NCBI GenBank assembly: GCA_018435665.1
Contig: JAHDND010000157.1
Coordinates: 1-33,548, forward strand
From: Candidatus Thiosymbion sp.
GTDB taxonomy: Bacteria > Pseudomonadota > Gammaproteobacteria > Chromatiales > Chromatiaceae
DNA: 33,548 nucleotides
Direction of reading: 5' to 3'
Shown here: positions 16,030 to 24,836 of the stretch, one piece after another
How positions within the stretch are numbered: position 1 is the first letter of the stretch
Layout: each line of letters opens with the position of its first letter
Program-made: the position numbers and the translations under genes
The notes under the pieces: generated by a model
Databases searched by the model: none
Told to the model about the DNA's origin: nothing
What the model saw: only the letters and a program-made list of their open reading frames with translations

Positions 16030-17441
16030 TCCAACTGGCGCAGGATCAGCGCCAGTTGGGTGAGCAGGCCCCCGTTGAGGATGAGGATGCCCGCGATGAC
16101 CGGCAGGGGCAGCATCCCGGGCACCAGCATGGAGAGGCCGAAGCCGATGCCCACCAGGTTCAGCAGGGTCTGGGTGACGGCGAGCCTGGCGAGCGGCGGG
16201 GGCAGGGTCGGCACACGGGAGGGCGACCCGGGGTCTGCGGCTAGCCCGGGGTCGATGGCCAGAGACTGGCGAACCGGCGCCTTTTCCTTCTCTTTGTCTT
16301 TGTCCTTCTCCCGCTCCCCCTCCGTCTCCTTGTACCCCTCCCTTTCCCTCTCCTTGTCCTTCTCTCTCTCCCGCCGCCGCTGCCATAGTTGCCCGGTCAG
16401 CAGGACCAGCCCCCCGCCGAGGTTCAGCACCCCGAGGAGTAGCTGCAAGCTGCTGGTCAGGATACCGGGGACGATGCAGGCAAAGATCCCCGCGCCGGCG
16501 AATCCCAGCCCGACCGCCACCAGCCACCCGGAACGCCGGAACCGTCCGACCGGGGTGTCCCCCAGGGCCAGCATCTGGATCGCCATGAGGACCAGCATGA
16601 GGCCCAACTGGCCGTCCGGTGAGAAGGGCAGCAGACCCCGACTGACCGGAAACAGCAGGATGCCCAGCAGGCCGAGCAGGATCGCCAGCAGGAAGAGGAT
16701 GGCCGGCGCCGGGGACAAAGCGGCCTCCTCCCCCAGGCGCGCGCGCATCTGGCTCCAGCCGGATCTCCCCTCGGCCCGATCCAGACCGCCGGGTGCCGAT
16801 GCCGGCGCCGGCGAGGGCGAGGGCGGGATCGGGATGGGGAAGCGGCGGCGCACCTCCCGGAGGCTCCCGGCGAGGTAGAAAAAGCTGGCGCCAAAGGCGA
16901 GCAACAGGATGGCGGTGTGGTGTTGGGCGGGAAGCCCGGGAAAGAGGGTCACCAGGCCGGCGAGCAGCGAGAACCCATAGACGAGACCCGCGGCAAGCGT
17001 CAGGTGCCGCAGGGGGGCAGGCCCCCGCAGCCACAGCCGGGCCCTGTCTCTGGCGACCAGCAAGCCCAGCAGCAGCGTCAGGCCCCCTGCCGTCAGCACC
17101 AGGCCCACCAGCAGGCGCAGGGGCTCGCGCGGCAGGCCAGGAATGAAACAGCCAACCATCCCCACCACCCCCACGCCAGCGCCCAGGGCGACGAGGAGCC
17201 AGGAACGGCGAAAATCGCCGAAGGGGGTCTTGCCCAGGGTGATGGCCTGGAGGGAGAGCAGGACGAGAAAGAGCCCATGGGTGCTGTCCGGGGCATGGGG
17301 CAAGGCCCCCCGCTGGATCGGCAGCAGGAGCAGGCCGACAAGGGCCATGAAGAGCCCAAAGATCAGCAGGACGATGATTTCGAGGGACAAGTCCACACCC
17401 CCGGTCCGGGCGGTTGGGGACTGGACTGCCGTCTGGCTCAT
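16005..17441 (-). CDS. Multi-spanning membrane protein with internal duplication, unknown function
   Basis: 478 residues from the ATG at 17441, with GAGGGA upstream; an ATG at 17495 lacks that signal. Hydrophobicity suggests about ten helices. Two halves are clearly duplicated: RGALPHAPDSTHGLFLVLLS with LGKTPFGDFRRSWLLVALG in the first, and RGLLPFSPDGQLGLMLVLMA with LGDTPVGRFRRSGWLVAVG in the second. Each half ends in CFIPGL or CIVPGI. A highly charged tract of about 35 residues follows the second half (REREKDKEREREGYKETEGE and onward, Lys/Glu/Asp/Arg only). It is encoded by a CT-rich simple-sequence stretch at plus-strand 16280-16375. A last pair of helices then closes the protein. I do not recognise a family. 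It shares strand with the porin gene upstream (stop 17461), 19 bp apart, so they are likely co-transcribed. Confidence 0.8.
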   Translation of the reverse strand: MSQTAVQSPTARTGGVDLSLEIIVLLIFGLFMALVGLLLLPIQRGALPHAPDSTHGLFLVLLSLQAITLGKTPFGDFRRSWLLVALGAGVGVVGMVGCFIPGLPREPLRLLVGLVLTAGGLTLLLGLLVARDRARLWLRGPAPLRHLTLAAGLVYGFSLLAGLVTLFPGLPAQHHTAILLLAFGASFFYLAGSLREVRRRFPIPIPPSPSPAPASAPGGLDRAEGRSGWSQMRARLGEEAALSPAPAILFLLAILLGLLGILLFPVSRGLLPFSPDGQLGLMLVLMAIQMLALGDTPVGRFRRSGWLVAVGLGFAGAGIFACIVPGILTSSLQLLLGVLNLGGGLVLLTGQLWQRRREREKDKEREREGYKETEGEREKDKDKEKEKAPVRQSLAIDPGLAADPGSPSRVPTLPPPLARLAVTQTLLNLVGIGFGLSMLVPGMLPLPVIAGILILNGGLLTQLALILRQLDAITTPQA

Positions 17442-17460
17442 GGTGGCGATTCCCTCGTTA

Positions 17461-18840
17461 TCAAAAGAGTGCGACCAGCCGCCAGGACAGGACATGCGCG
17501 GCGGGGAGATCGGGCCTTTGCCCGGGGTCGGGGATGTAGCTGTAGGCCAGGATGCTGCTCAGCGTCCAGTAATTGGATGGGGTTCCGATGGCGTAACTGG
17601 TCCGATAGGCAAGCTGGACCAGCAGTTCGCTTTCCCCGAGATCGACGGATGGCGAGGGGACGTCGGGGTAAAAGAAGGCCCCGGCCCTAGGGGTGTCATT
17701 GAGGTTGGACGAGGCCAGTCCCAGGCTCAGGAGGTCGTCGGGACGGCCCGGAATCAGGCCGATACCCGTCAGGCCGGCGCCCAGATAGGTATTGACGATG
17801 GAGGCCTCGGAGCCGGTATGACCGAATTGCAGATAACCGATGAGCCCCGCGTTGTCGATCCCCGGATGCTTGAACCAGAGCCGCTGATTGGCGAAGAGAT
17901 AATAGCCTTGGGCGCCGTCCTCGACGGTCAGGGCGGGGGTATAGAGATCGCCGGTTTGCCACCAGCCACCCAGGCCCAGGCGCCCGGGCTTGCCCTCCGC
18001 GCCCAGACGCCAGGAATAGCCGACCTCGGCGATATTGAAGGTGTACTCGTTGAAGGTGGGCAGCCATTCCGTGCCGGTCTGGACGCCCGTGGCGCCATTG
18101 CCATCGAAGATGCCGAGGGAGGCATAAAAATCTGTGGTCGGTTCCAGGTGGAGGACGGCCCCGTAGGCGGTATTGTAATAGGCGGGCAGCCGGGCGAAGA
18201 GGGTCGGATTCAGCCCGACCGGGATCATGAGCAGATCGCTGATGGCGGTATCCCGCATCCAGGGGGTATCCACGATGACCGGGTTGAGCACCGTGTTGAA
18301 GATCCCGGAACCATTCATCTTGCCCACCTGCACCATCACCTTGTCATCGAACAGGCGCTGGTGCCACCAGAGTTGCATCAACTCCTGACGGTCGCGGGGC
18401 TCGTCTCCATCCATGTTCGTATACATCTGCACCGTACCCGCCGCGTCATTGTTGTTCCCCCCCGTGGTGACCAGGAATTCCACGCCCGTGGTCGCTCCCG
18501 GTACAGCCAGCGCCTGCTCCAGGTCGACCTTGGCATGGAGACCAAAGGCCAGGCTGCCATAGCCCACATCCGGCTCGACCCCCCCGGAGACCACCCAGTC
18601 TAATTCCGGAATCAGAAAGCCCCCCACCTGCAAGGGGCCATCCCGCTCCAGCCCCAGGGCCCGGCCCAAGGCGTCATTGCCGAGGAAGGAATAGGCCGCC
18701 TGGGGATTCATGATGATGCCGTTGGGGGAAGCCAAGTTTAGCGCCAGACGTTCCGCCGCCCCCGGCTCAGGGTAGGGGAGGACCATGGCGGTCGCCAGGA
18801 AAGGAAACCATCTGAAAATGGCGGAGTTCATGGACGTCAT
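17461..18840 (-). CDS. OprB-like carbohydrate-selective porin
   Basis: About 459 residues from the ATG at 18840, with an alternative ATG at 18831. A signal peptide runs to about GAAE. The mature chain has alternating hydrophobic and aromatic strands of a beta-barrel (GVEPDVGYGSLAFGLHAKVDL, WWHQRLFDDKVMVQVGKMN, YGAVLHLEPTTDFYASLGIF) and ends in LSWRLVALF with the terminal phenylalanine used for outer-membrane assembly. The YSFLGND and QVGKMN patterns, together with length, fit the OprB carbohydrate porin family. The solute cannot be deduced. The membrane-protein gene downstream on the same strand may belong to the same operon. Confidence 0.82.
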   Translation of the reverse strand: MTSMNSAIFRWFPFLATAMVLPYPEPGAAERLALNLASPNGIIMNPQAAYSFLGNDALGRALGLERDGPLQVGGFLIPELDWVVSGGVEPDVGYGSLAFGLHAKVDLEQALAVPGATTGVEFLVTTGGNNNDAAGTVQMYTNMDGDEPRDRQELMQLWWHQRLFDDKVMVQVGKMNGSGIFNTVLNPVIVDTPWMRDTAISDLLMIPVGLNPTLFARLPAYYNTAYGAVLHLEPTTDFYASLGIFDGNGATGVQTGTEWLPTFNEYTFNIAEVGYSWRLGAEGKPGRLGLGGWWQTGDLYTPALTVEDGAQGYYLFANQRLWFKHPGIDNAGLIGYLQFGHTGSEASIVNTYLGAGLTGIGLIPGRPDDLLSLGLASSNLNDTPRAGAFFYPDVPSPSVDLGESELLVQLAYRTSYAIGTPSNYWTLSSILAYSYIPDPGQRPDLPAAHVLSWRLVALF

Positions 18841-18934
18841 CACCGGGTTGATTCCAGGGTGCCAGGTAAGTATAGACACAGACCCTCAAGTTTTTCCCGG
18901 TCGGGAAGCATCTGTCGGGGCTGGCTGGCGCAAC

Positions 18935-18962
18935 TTGCAATGCCACCCCACCAGGCTATGCT
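18935..18962 (+). promoter_or_regulatory. Candidate sigma-70 promoter for the four-gene catabolic operon
   Basis: TTGCAA at 18935-18940 and TATGCT at 18957-18962 are separated by 16 bp and lie about 70 bp upstream of the first gene's start at 19032. It is the best match between the porin and the dehydrogenase genes, but the assignment rests on consensus alone. Confidence 0.35.
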
Positions 18963-19031
18963 TCGGATGAGACCCATTCGACCCCTTTCTTTTTTCATCC
19001 TGCCGATTCATCGGTCATCAGGAGTTCTTCA

Positions 19032-19946
19032 ATGCACATTGATGATATCCGTCACATACTCGTGGTCGGTACCGGAACCATGGGGCAAAAAATCGCGCTG
19101 CAATGCGCGCGCTTTGGCTATGAAGTGACCGCCTATGATGCTTCCGCCAAGTCCTTGGATACGGCAAAGGCCAAGATCCCTGAGCATGCCGCCGATGTGG
19201 TTGCCCAGCAGCTCATGACAGCCGATGAGGCGACGGCGGCCTTGTCCCGCATCACCTATACCCTGGATCCCGAGGAAGGCGCCAAGGCCGATCTGATCAG
19301 TGAATCCGTTATCGAGGATCCCGAGCTGAAAGGCAAAGTCTTTGCCCAGTTCAACGCCATCTGTCCAGCGCACACCCTGTTCACGACCAATACCTCGACC
19401 CTGCTGCCCTCCATGTTCGCCGCGGCGACCGGCCGGCCGGACAAATTCGCCGCCTTGCATTTCTACGGGGTCTGGATCAAAAACCTGGCCGATATCATGC
19501 CCCATCCGGGTACCTCTCCGGAAACCCTCGCCCTGATGGTGGCCTTTGCCAAGCGGATTGGCCAGGTGCCGACCCTGCTGAAGAAGGAATATCCCGGTTA
19601 TATTGGCAACAGCATCCTGGGCGCCTTGAATGCCATCGCCTTTAAACTGGTCTTTGTCGACCGGGTGGCGACGGTCGAGGACGTGGATCGCGCCTTCATG
19701 ATGCTTGAAGGCACCCCGTACGGACCCTTTGGCTGGCTCGATTCCAATGGGCTGGATACGATTTGGCATGTCATGGAAAGTAACGCCAAGATCTCCGGTG
19801 ATCCGGGTGCACAGGCGTTTGCGGATATGTTCAAGCGGGAATATATCGATAAGGGTTGGTTGGGGGTCAAATCGGGCAAGGGATTCTACAGCTACCCGAA
19901 CCCAGCTTTTTTACAACCTGATTTTCTGACCGGTTCTGGCAATTGA
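19032..19946 (+). CDS. 3-hydroxyacyl-CoA dehydrogenase family protein
   Basis: 304 residues, ATG at 19032 with AGGAG nine bases upstream. A Rossmann NAD-binding motif, VVGTGTMG (residues 11-18), starts the protein; E91/E95 lie in SESVIEDPELKGKVF, and TTNTS is followed by the catalytic-type histidine H143 in LHFYGVWIKN. A C-terminal helical dimerisation domain ends in GWLGVKSGKGFYSY, typical of the family. It should oxidise a 3-hydroxyacyl-CoA to the 3-keto form with NAD. The segment after the histidine (HFYGV instead of HFFNP) is divergent, so the substrate may be unusual. The next gene starts 17 bp downstream. Its base composition is noticeably less GC-rich than the following gene. Confidence 0.9.
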   Translation: MHIDDIRHILVVGTGTMGQKIALQCARFGYEVTAYDASAKSLDTAKAKIPEHAADVVAQQLMTADEATAALSRITYTLDPEEGAKADLISESVIEDPELKGKVFAQFNAICPAHTLFTTNTSTLLPSMFAAATGRPDKFAALHFYGVWIKNLADIMPHPGTSPETLALMVAFAKRIGQVPTLLKKEYPGYIGNSILGALNAIAFKLVFVDRVATVEDVDRAFMMLEGTPYGPFGWLDSNGLDTIWHVMESNAKISGDPGAQAFADMFKREYIDKGWLGVKSGKGFYSYPNPAFLQPDFLTGSGN

Positions 19947-19963
19947 GGGACGGGAGCCATCCA

Positions 19964-21910
19964 ATGTACCCAAACCTGTTCAGCCCGGTCTCGATCGGCC
20001 GCCTGGAGATCAAGAACCGCGTCGCCATGACCGCCATGGGTATCAACCTCGCCGCTGCGGGCGGCGGCGTCAACGACGATGCCATCGTCTTTTACGAGGC
20101 CCGGGCGAAAGGGGGCCTGGGCCTCATCATCAGTGGCGTGTGCCGCGTCCTCGATGGCGCTGGGGCCAGCGAACCCAACCAGCTCGCCGCCCGCAGCGCC
20201 GCCGACTTGCAGGGTCTCGAACGGCTCATGGACACGGTGCATAAGTACGGCACCCGGATGTTTCTCCAGCTCCACCATCCCGGGCGGGAGGGCCAGCTCC
20301 TCTTCGGGGAAGAGCCCGTGGCCGCCTCGGCGATCCCCCATCCCCTCTCCGGGGCGACGCCCCGCGCCCTGACCGTGCCGGAGATCAAGAAAATACAGGA
20401 CGCCTTCGTCACCGGGGCGCGCGTTGCCCAGATGGCGGGTTGCGACGGTGTCGAACTGCACGGCGCCCACGGCTACCTGATCAACTCCTTTCTCTCGCCC
20501 TGTCTCAACCGGCGCGACGATGACTACGGCGGCAGCCTGGAGAACCGCCTGCGCTTCCTGCTGGAGATCCTCGCCGGTATCCGCGCGGTCTGTGGCCGGA
20601 ATTACCCCCTCGGGGTGCGGATCTCCGCCGAGGAATTCCTGGGAGACCAGGGCAACGATCTCGCCACCTCCTGCCGGATCGCCGAGGCGCTGGAGCGGGC
20701 CGGCGTCGATTTCCTTGACATCAGTTGCACCATCCCCGAAACCCCGCCCGAATCCGCCCTGGCCTGTATCGAGCCGGGCACCTACGAACAGGGCTGGAAG
20801 AAATACATGGCCGCGGCGATCAAGCAGCACGTCAAGATCCCGGTCATCGCCGTGGCCAACATCAAGGAGCCCGCGGTCGCGGAGCAGATGCTGCAAGCGG
20901 GTTGTTGCGACTTGGTGGGGGTCGCCCGCGGCCACCTGGCCGATCCCGCCTGGTGCAACAAGGCCAGGGCCGGTCGGGCCGAGATGATCCGCAAGTGCAT
21001 CGGCTGCCTGGTGTGCATCAACGAGATCTTCCACCACCGGCACGTCAAATGCTCGGTCAACCCCACGACCGGGCGCGAGCGCGAGTTCGCCCGCCCCGAG
21101 CGCAACGGCGCCGGGCGCACCATCGCCGTCATCGGCGGTGGCCCGGCGGGGCTCACCGCCGCCATGGTCCTCAAGGAGCGCGGCTTCCATCCCGTCCTGT
21201 TCGACGCCGCCCGGCGGCTGGGTGGCACCCTCAATGTCGCCGACAAGGGGCTCGGCAAGGACAAGATCACCCGCTTCATCGACTCCCTGATCGCCCAGGC
21301 CCGGGAGACCGGCATCGATCTGCACCTCGGCGAGGAGGCGACGGTGGCCAAGGTCCAGGCCCTGGCCCCCAGCGGGGTCTTCATCGCCTGCGGCGCCCGG
21401 CCCTTCATTCCACCGGTCCCCGGCATCGACGGCGGCAACGTGGTGCTGGCGGAGGAGGTGCTGCTCCATCCCGAGGAGGCCAAGGGAGAGTGCGTCATCA
21501 TCGGCTCGGGCATGACCGGTCTGGAGACGGCGGAGGTGGTGCTCAAGTCCGGCCACCGGACCACCATCGCCGACCTGCTGCCGGAGATTGGCGCCGGCGC
21601 CGACATGATGACCATCCTGGACGCCAAGCAACGCATGGCGCCCCATGACCCGACCTATCTGCCGGGCCACAAGCTGGTTCGCATCACCCCGGCGGGGGTG
21701 GAGTTCGAGTGTCTGGCGACCGGCCTGCCCGTCCAGGTGGCCGCGGACACCGTCATCCTGGCCCTGGGGGTCCGGCCCCAGACGGAGCTCGTCGCCCGGT
21801 TCAAGGCCGCCTTCCCGGAGGCCCACGTCCTGGGTGACGCGGCCCGGGGCGGCCGGGTGGTGGATGCGACCCAGGACGCCTACGGCCAGGCCTTCGTCTA
21901 CGAGCCCTGA
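19964..21910 (+). CDS. 2,4-dienoyl-CoA reductase-like flavoenzyme (OYE-type, Fe-S, FAD)
   Basis: 648 residues, ATG at 19964 with GGGAG upstream. The N-terminal TIM barrel of the old-yellow-enzyme type (NRVAMTAMG, HPGREGQ, CDGVELHGAHGYLINSFLSP, NRRDDDYGGSLENR) binds FMN. A 4Fe-4S motif follows with cysteines 345, 348, 351 and 363. The spacing CX2CX2CX11C has one residue fewer than the CX2CX3C I recall for FadH. The C-terminal part carries two dinucleotide folds (IAVIGGGPAGLTAAMVL, CVIIGSGMTGLETAEVV). The length fits FadH and related reductases of unsaturated acyl-CoA or cyclic enones. It lies second in an operon with dehydrogenase, SDR and decarboxylase-like genes. Confidence 0.9.
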   Translation: MYPNLFSPVSIGRLEIKNRVAMTAMGINLAAAGGGVNDDAIVFYEARAKGGLGLIISGVCRVLDGAGASEPNQLAARSAADLQGLERLMDTVHKYGTRMFLQLHHPGREGQLLFGEEPVAASAIPHPLSGATPRALTVPEIKKIQDAFVTGARVAQMAGCDGVELHGAHGYLINSFLSPCLNRRDDDYGGSLENRLRFLLEILAGIRAVCGRNYPLGVRISAEEFLGDQGNDLATSCRIAEALERAGVDFLDISCTIPETPPESALACIEPGTYEQGWKKYMAAAIKQHVKIPVIAVANIKEPAVAEQMLQAGCCDLVGVARGHLADPAWCNKARAGRAEMIRKCIGCLVCINEIFHHRHVKCSVNPTTGREREFARPERNGAGRTIAVIGGGPAGLTAAMVLKERGFHPVLFDAARRLGGTLNVADKGLGKDKITRFIDSLIAQARETGIDLHLGEEATVAKVQALAPSGVFIACGARPFIPPVPGIDGGNVVLAEEVLLHPEEAKGECVIIGSGMTGLETAEVVLKSGHRTTIADLLPEIGAGADMMTILDAKQRMAPHDPTYLPGHKLVRITPAGVEFECLATGLPVQVAADTVILALGVRPQTELVARFKAAFPEAHVLGDAARGGRVVDATQDAYGQAFVYEP

Positions 21911-22039
21911 TCCCTTGATCGTTATATCGTCATCGCACATCGATCTTCGGTTACCCCGGGTCGGGAGCGAGCTCTAGATACCAAACCACGACCTCTGAAC
22001 CCAGAAACCTGAATTCTGATCCCTGATTTATCCCAGCCT

Positions 22040-22055
22040 AATCCGCGCGCGGATT
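22040..22055. promoter_or_regulatory. Perfect 16-bp palindrome just before the SDR gene
   Basis: AATCCGCGCGCGGATT is exactly self-complementary and ends 14 bp before the SDR start, touching its GGAGGAG ribosome-binding site. It could be a repressor operator or an RNA hairpin that masks the site. The 159-bp gap before the SDR also holds a degenerate CTGAA/CCTGA run at 21996-22026. Confidence 0.45.
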
Positions 22056-22069
22056 GGAGGAGAGCGGCC

Positions 22070-22888
22070 ATGAACGAGACGAGCGAATACTATCGGGACA
22101 AGGTGGCCGTCGTGACCGGCGGCGCCTCCGGTATCGGACTGGCCCTGGCGGAGACGATGCTGGCCCATGGGGCCCGCAAGGTCGTCCTGGCGGACTTCAA
22201 CGACGAGAATCTGCATCGGGAGACGGCGCGGCTGGACGCCGCCTATCCCGGGCGGGTCCTCGGGCTGCACTGCAACGTGACCAAGGAGGATGACGTCAAG
22301 GGCATGATTCAACAGGCCGCCGAGTTTGGCGGCGGGCGCGTCGAGCTGCTGTTCAACAATGCCGGCGCGGGCCTCGGGGGGGTGTTCGATGCGCAATCGA
22401 ACGCAGACTGGGATAAGGCCTTTGCCCTGAACTTTTATGGGGCCCTGTTCGGCATCCGCGCGGTGCTGCCGATCATGCGCGCCCAGGGGGGCGGGCACAT
22501 CGTCGACATCATTTCCGGCATCGCCTTCATGCCCATGGCTTATCAGACCATGTACGCCGCCACCAAGGCCGCGCTGAACGGCCTGACGCTCGCCCTCCGC
22601 TATGAGTTGTGGGACGAAAACATCCGCCTGACCTCGGCGACGCCCGGCACGACGGCAACGGGGATCTGGAAGGCGGGCGGTTCGGAGCCGCCCCCGGGGG
22701 CCCAGTCACCGGAACAATCCGCGCGGACGATCCTGGCGGGAGTGGCAAGGAACGAGCGCCTGATCCTCGGCGACGCGGGTGACCTGGCTGGCGCGAAGCA
22801 CTGCTTCGATCCCGAAGCCGCCAAAGGGAACGATGAGTACCTGCTGAACGTGGCCCGCAAACGCCGCGGCGGCCAGTGCGTCGTGTAA
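22070..22888 (+). CDS. Short-chain dehydrogenase/reductase
   Basis: 272 residues, ATG at 22070 after a strong GGAGGAG. Classical SDR features are all present: cofactor motif TGGASGIG (16-23), D42 at the end of the second strand (VVLADF, suggesting NAD preference), NNAG (96-99) and the tetrad N121, S149, Y162, K166. It probably oxidises or reduces a hydroxyl/ketone in the pathway of the neighbouring genes. The C-terminal tail (RKRRGGQCVV) is short and basic. It lies 159 bp after the flavoenzyme gene and 147 bp before the decarboxylase-like gene, all on the same strand. Confidence 0.92.
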   Translation: MNETSEYYRDKVAVVTGGASGIGLALAETMLAHGARKVVLADFNDENLHRETARLDAAYPGRVLGLHCNVTKEDDVKGMIQQAAEFGGGRVELLFNNAGAGLGGVFDAQSNADWDKAFALNFYGALFGIRAVLPIMRAQGGGHIVDIISGIAFMPMAYQTMYAATKAALNGLTLALRYELWDENIRLTSATPGTTATGIWKAGGSEPPPGAQSPEQSARTILAGVARNERLILGDAGDLAGAKHCFDPEAAKGNDEYLLNVARKRRGGQCVV

Positions 22889-23035
22889 GGAAACGCGGAT
22901 TCATTCGAGAATTCGAGGGCCAGTGGGACCGACTCGAATAAATCAAGGTATTGCAAAGCGCTTTCGCCCGGAATCCAGGATTAATCAGCATTGCCGTAAT
23001 TGACAAGCACCAACGAAAACGAGAGGTCAACCACC

Positions 23036-23902
23036 GTGGACAACGGCAGCTATTTCATCCCCCGCGAGCGGCTTCACGCCTTCATGAATCCCGCCGCCAT
23101 GAATAATCAGGAAGGTCTGACCATCTATTGGGAAACCGACCCGGACATCGCCCGCCGCGTGCTGCCGCCCCCGCTCGAATTTGCCATGCCGGGGCAGGCC
23201 CTCGTCTACGCCTATGTCGTCAACATCCGCGAACCCACCTTCGCCCCCTGGTACATGGAAGGCGGTATCGGCCTGATGAGCCGCTATGGCGAGACGGCGG
23301 GTATCTATTTCCTCAACCTCCAGGTTAGCGGGCCTGGAGCACCGATGGGTATGGCCAGCGGGCGTGAATTCTCGGGCCTGCCCAAGAAGCCCTGTGAACG
23401 TATCGTCGTCGAGCGCAACGATGACTGGGCCCGCGCCTTCATCGAGCGCAAGGGCAGACGCATCTTCGACATCGAGGTAAAGCTCGGCGCCTACAACGAC
23501 CCGCTCATGGAGCTGTTCTATAAGGACGTGGGTCCGGGCAGCCGGCAACGGGGGGCCTGCTTGCTCTTCAAGTATGAGCCCGGCCAGGGGCCCAACGGGC
23601 AAACGACGTTTCCCAAGATGAGTCTGGTCAACTACGACAGCGCCAATGACTACCAATCTTGGGAGCCAGGCTGCATCGAGACGCTTCAGATGGAGCCATC
23701 CCTGGACGACCCCTGGGCCGAACTCCGGGTCGTGAGACCTTTGGGCGCCGGCTACGGCATCCTCTCCAACCCGGTCCTTGGCGTCTCAACCCTCGCCGAG
23801 TTCGAGGGCGAGGAGGCCGACAACCTGTTCTCCTATCTGTTCACCGGCCGCTGGGACCGCTCCACCCTCTGCTCAGGCCATCAGCGCTACGGTCAGTATT
23901 GA
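23036..23902 (+). CDS. Acetoacetate decarboxylase family protein
   Basis: 288 residues from the GTG at 23036, which has GAGAGGTC just upstream; a TTG at 23000 in the same frame lacks such a signal. The key motif is GREFSGLPKK, whose two lysines fall at 117-118. In clostridial acetoacetate decarboxylase the Schiff-base lysine is at about 115 in the equivalent GFPKK, so the active-site lysine pair appears conserved. Other family-like segments are RRVLPPPLEF near the N-terminus and GYGILSNPVLGVS near the end. It may decarboxylate a beta-keto acid, or hydrolyse or lyase a related compound as some family members do. It is the last gene of the catabolic cluster and converges on the DsrC-like gene. 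Confidence 0.88.
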   Translation: MDNGSYFIPRERLHAFMNPAAMNNQEGLTIYWETDPDIARRVLPPPLEFAMPGQALVYAYVVNIREPTFAPWYMEGGIGLMSRYGETAGIYFLNLQVSGPGAPMGMASGREFSGLPKKPCERIVVERNDDWARAFIERKGRRIFDIEVKLGAYNDPLMELFYKDVGPGSRQRGACLLFKYEPGQGPNGQTTFPKMSLVNYDSANDYQSWEPGCIETLQMEPSLDDPWAELRVVRPLGAGYGILSNPVLGVSTLAEFEGEEADNLFSYLFTGRWDRSTLCSGHQRYGQY

Positions 23903-23938
23903 GAGCCACCTTCTCCGGTGCAAACCACTGATTATCTT

Positions 23939-23980
23939 GCCCCCTCCCCCCCTGGCGGGGGAGGGTTGGGGAGAGGGGGA
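23939..23980. repeat. C-rich/G-rich palindromic repeat, intergenic copy
   Basis: A 42-nt copy of the element found at 14991-15031, differing only by one extra T at the centre (GGTTGGGGAGAGGGGGA at its right end is identical). It sits between two convergent gene ends and can fold into a hairpin, so it may help end transcription here. Confidence 0.88.
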
Positions 23981-23993
23981 CTGAACGGTTTCC

Positions 23994-24635
23994 TCAATGC
24001 TCACCCTTGGTCCGCAGCAGGCCAGCCAGGCGGTTGCCCTGCTTCTGGGGGCCACCCCGGGGGAAGAGGCGGTGCAGATAGCGGTTGCTGCCGCGTTCCG
24101 GACCCCAGACCCGGCGGAAGTGGGCGATCATGTCGCGCACCGTCGCCTGGGCGCCGTGGCGCGCGAAGCTGGCGCGCAGGAAGCGGAGCACCTCCCAATG
24201 CTCGGCGGTCAGGGCCAGGTCCTCCTCGGCGGCCAGGACCCGGGCGAAATCCTCGGACCATTCCGCCGGGTCGACCAGGTAACCCTCGCTATCGGTGAGC
24301 AGCCAGTTCTGGCCCACCACCACGTAGCGGGTGGTCATGCCGGGATAGGCATTGCTCCCCGCCGGCAGACCGGCGGCGAGGCCGCGGCCGTCCTGGTCGG
24401 CCTCGGTGATGGACCAGAGCTCGATGGGGATTTCCCCCTCCAGGCGCCCATCGAAGCGCTGCCGTCCGGAAACCAGGACCCGGCCACTGGTGGCGGGCAG
24501 GTCGAAACGCGCCACGCCGCTCCGGTCGGTCAGCACCGGCGGGGTCTCCAGGTCATTCTCATCCAGTTTCAGGACCACCGGGGTGCGTTTGAGGGGTTCG
24601 TGGGTGGCCTTCATCGAAACTTTGACGGCGATCAT
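23994..24635 (-). CDS. DsrC/TusE-type domain without cysteines, fused to an N-terminal beta-rich domain
   Basis: 213 residues. Residues about 108-213 are a clear DsrC/TusE fold: SEGYLVDPAEWSEDFARVLA, EEDLALTAEHWEVLRFLR, then YLHRLFPRGGPQKQGNRLAG. In DsrC the loop before IAG carries one cysteine and the C-terminal GCI a second; TusE keeps only the last. Here the loop reads QGNRLAG and the protein ends LLRTKGEH, so both redox/sulfur-carrying cysteines are missing. It therefore cannot act as a persulfide carrier, and fits the group of cysteine-less regulators of the family (called RspA in the DsrC literature, as I recall). Residues 1-105 are Val/Thr-rich strands (VKVSMKATHEPLKRTPVVLK, GVARFDLPATSGRVLVSG) resembling an Ig/carboxypeptidase-regulatory-like domain, an unusual partner. 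It is divergent from the LysR gene, its likely regulator. Confidence 0.85.
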   Translation of the reverse strand: MIAVKVSMKATHEPLKRTPVVLKLDENDLETPPVLTDRSGVARFDLPATSGRVLVSGRQRFDGRLEGEIPIELWSITEADQDGRGLAAGLPAGSNAYPGMTTRYVVVGQNWLLTDSEGYLVDPAEWSEDFARVLAAEEDLALTAEHWEVLRFLRASFARHGAQATVRDMIAHFRRVWGPERGSNRYLHRLFPRGGPQKQGNRLAGLLRTKGEH

Positions 24636-24836
24636 CTTTATCTCCGGTGCAGGGTGATGCGGTTGAAGCAGTTCAGAGTCCTTATCTGGTTCCGGTTCCT
24701 GGTCATGGTCGGGTTCATGGTCAGGATTTGGGCCTGGATCTGTCCCTGCATGCCCCGTTATCCTGAATTCCCGACTGTTGCAGTAAAGATTAGTCGCCGC
24801 TTATAGGGATGACAAACGGAATTAATTTGGCCTTGG

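Noticed and set aside
19892..21940. A 682-codon minus-strand frame across the flavoenzyme gene
   Set aside because: It is antisense to a complete flavoenzyme with conserved motifs; its Gly/Asp/His-rich translation looks like a GC-bias shadow.
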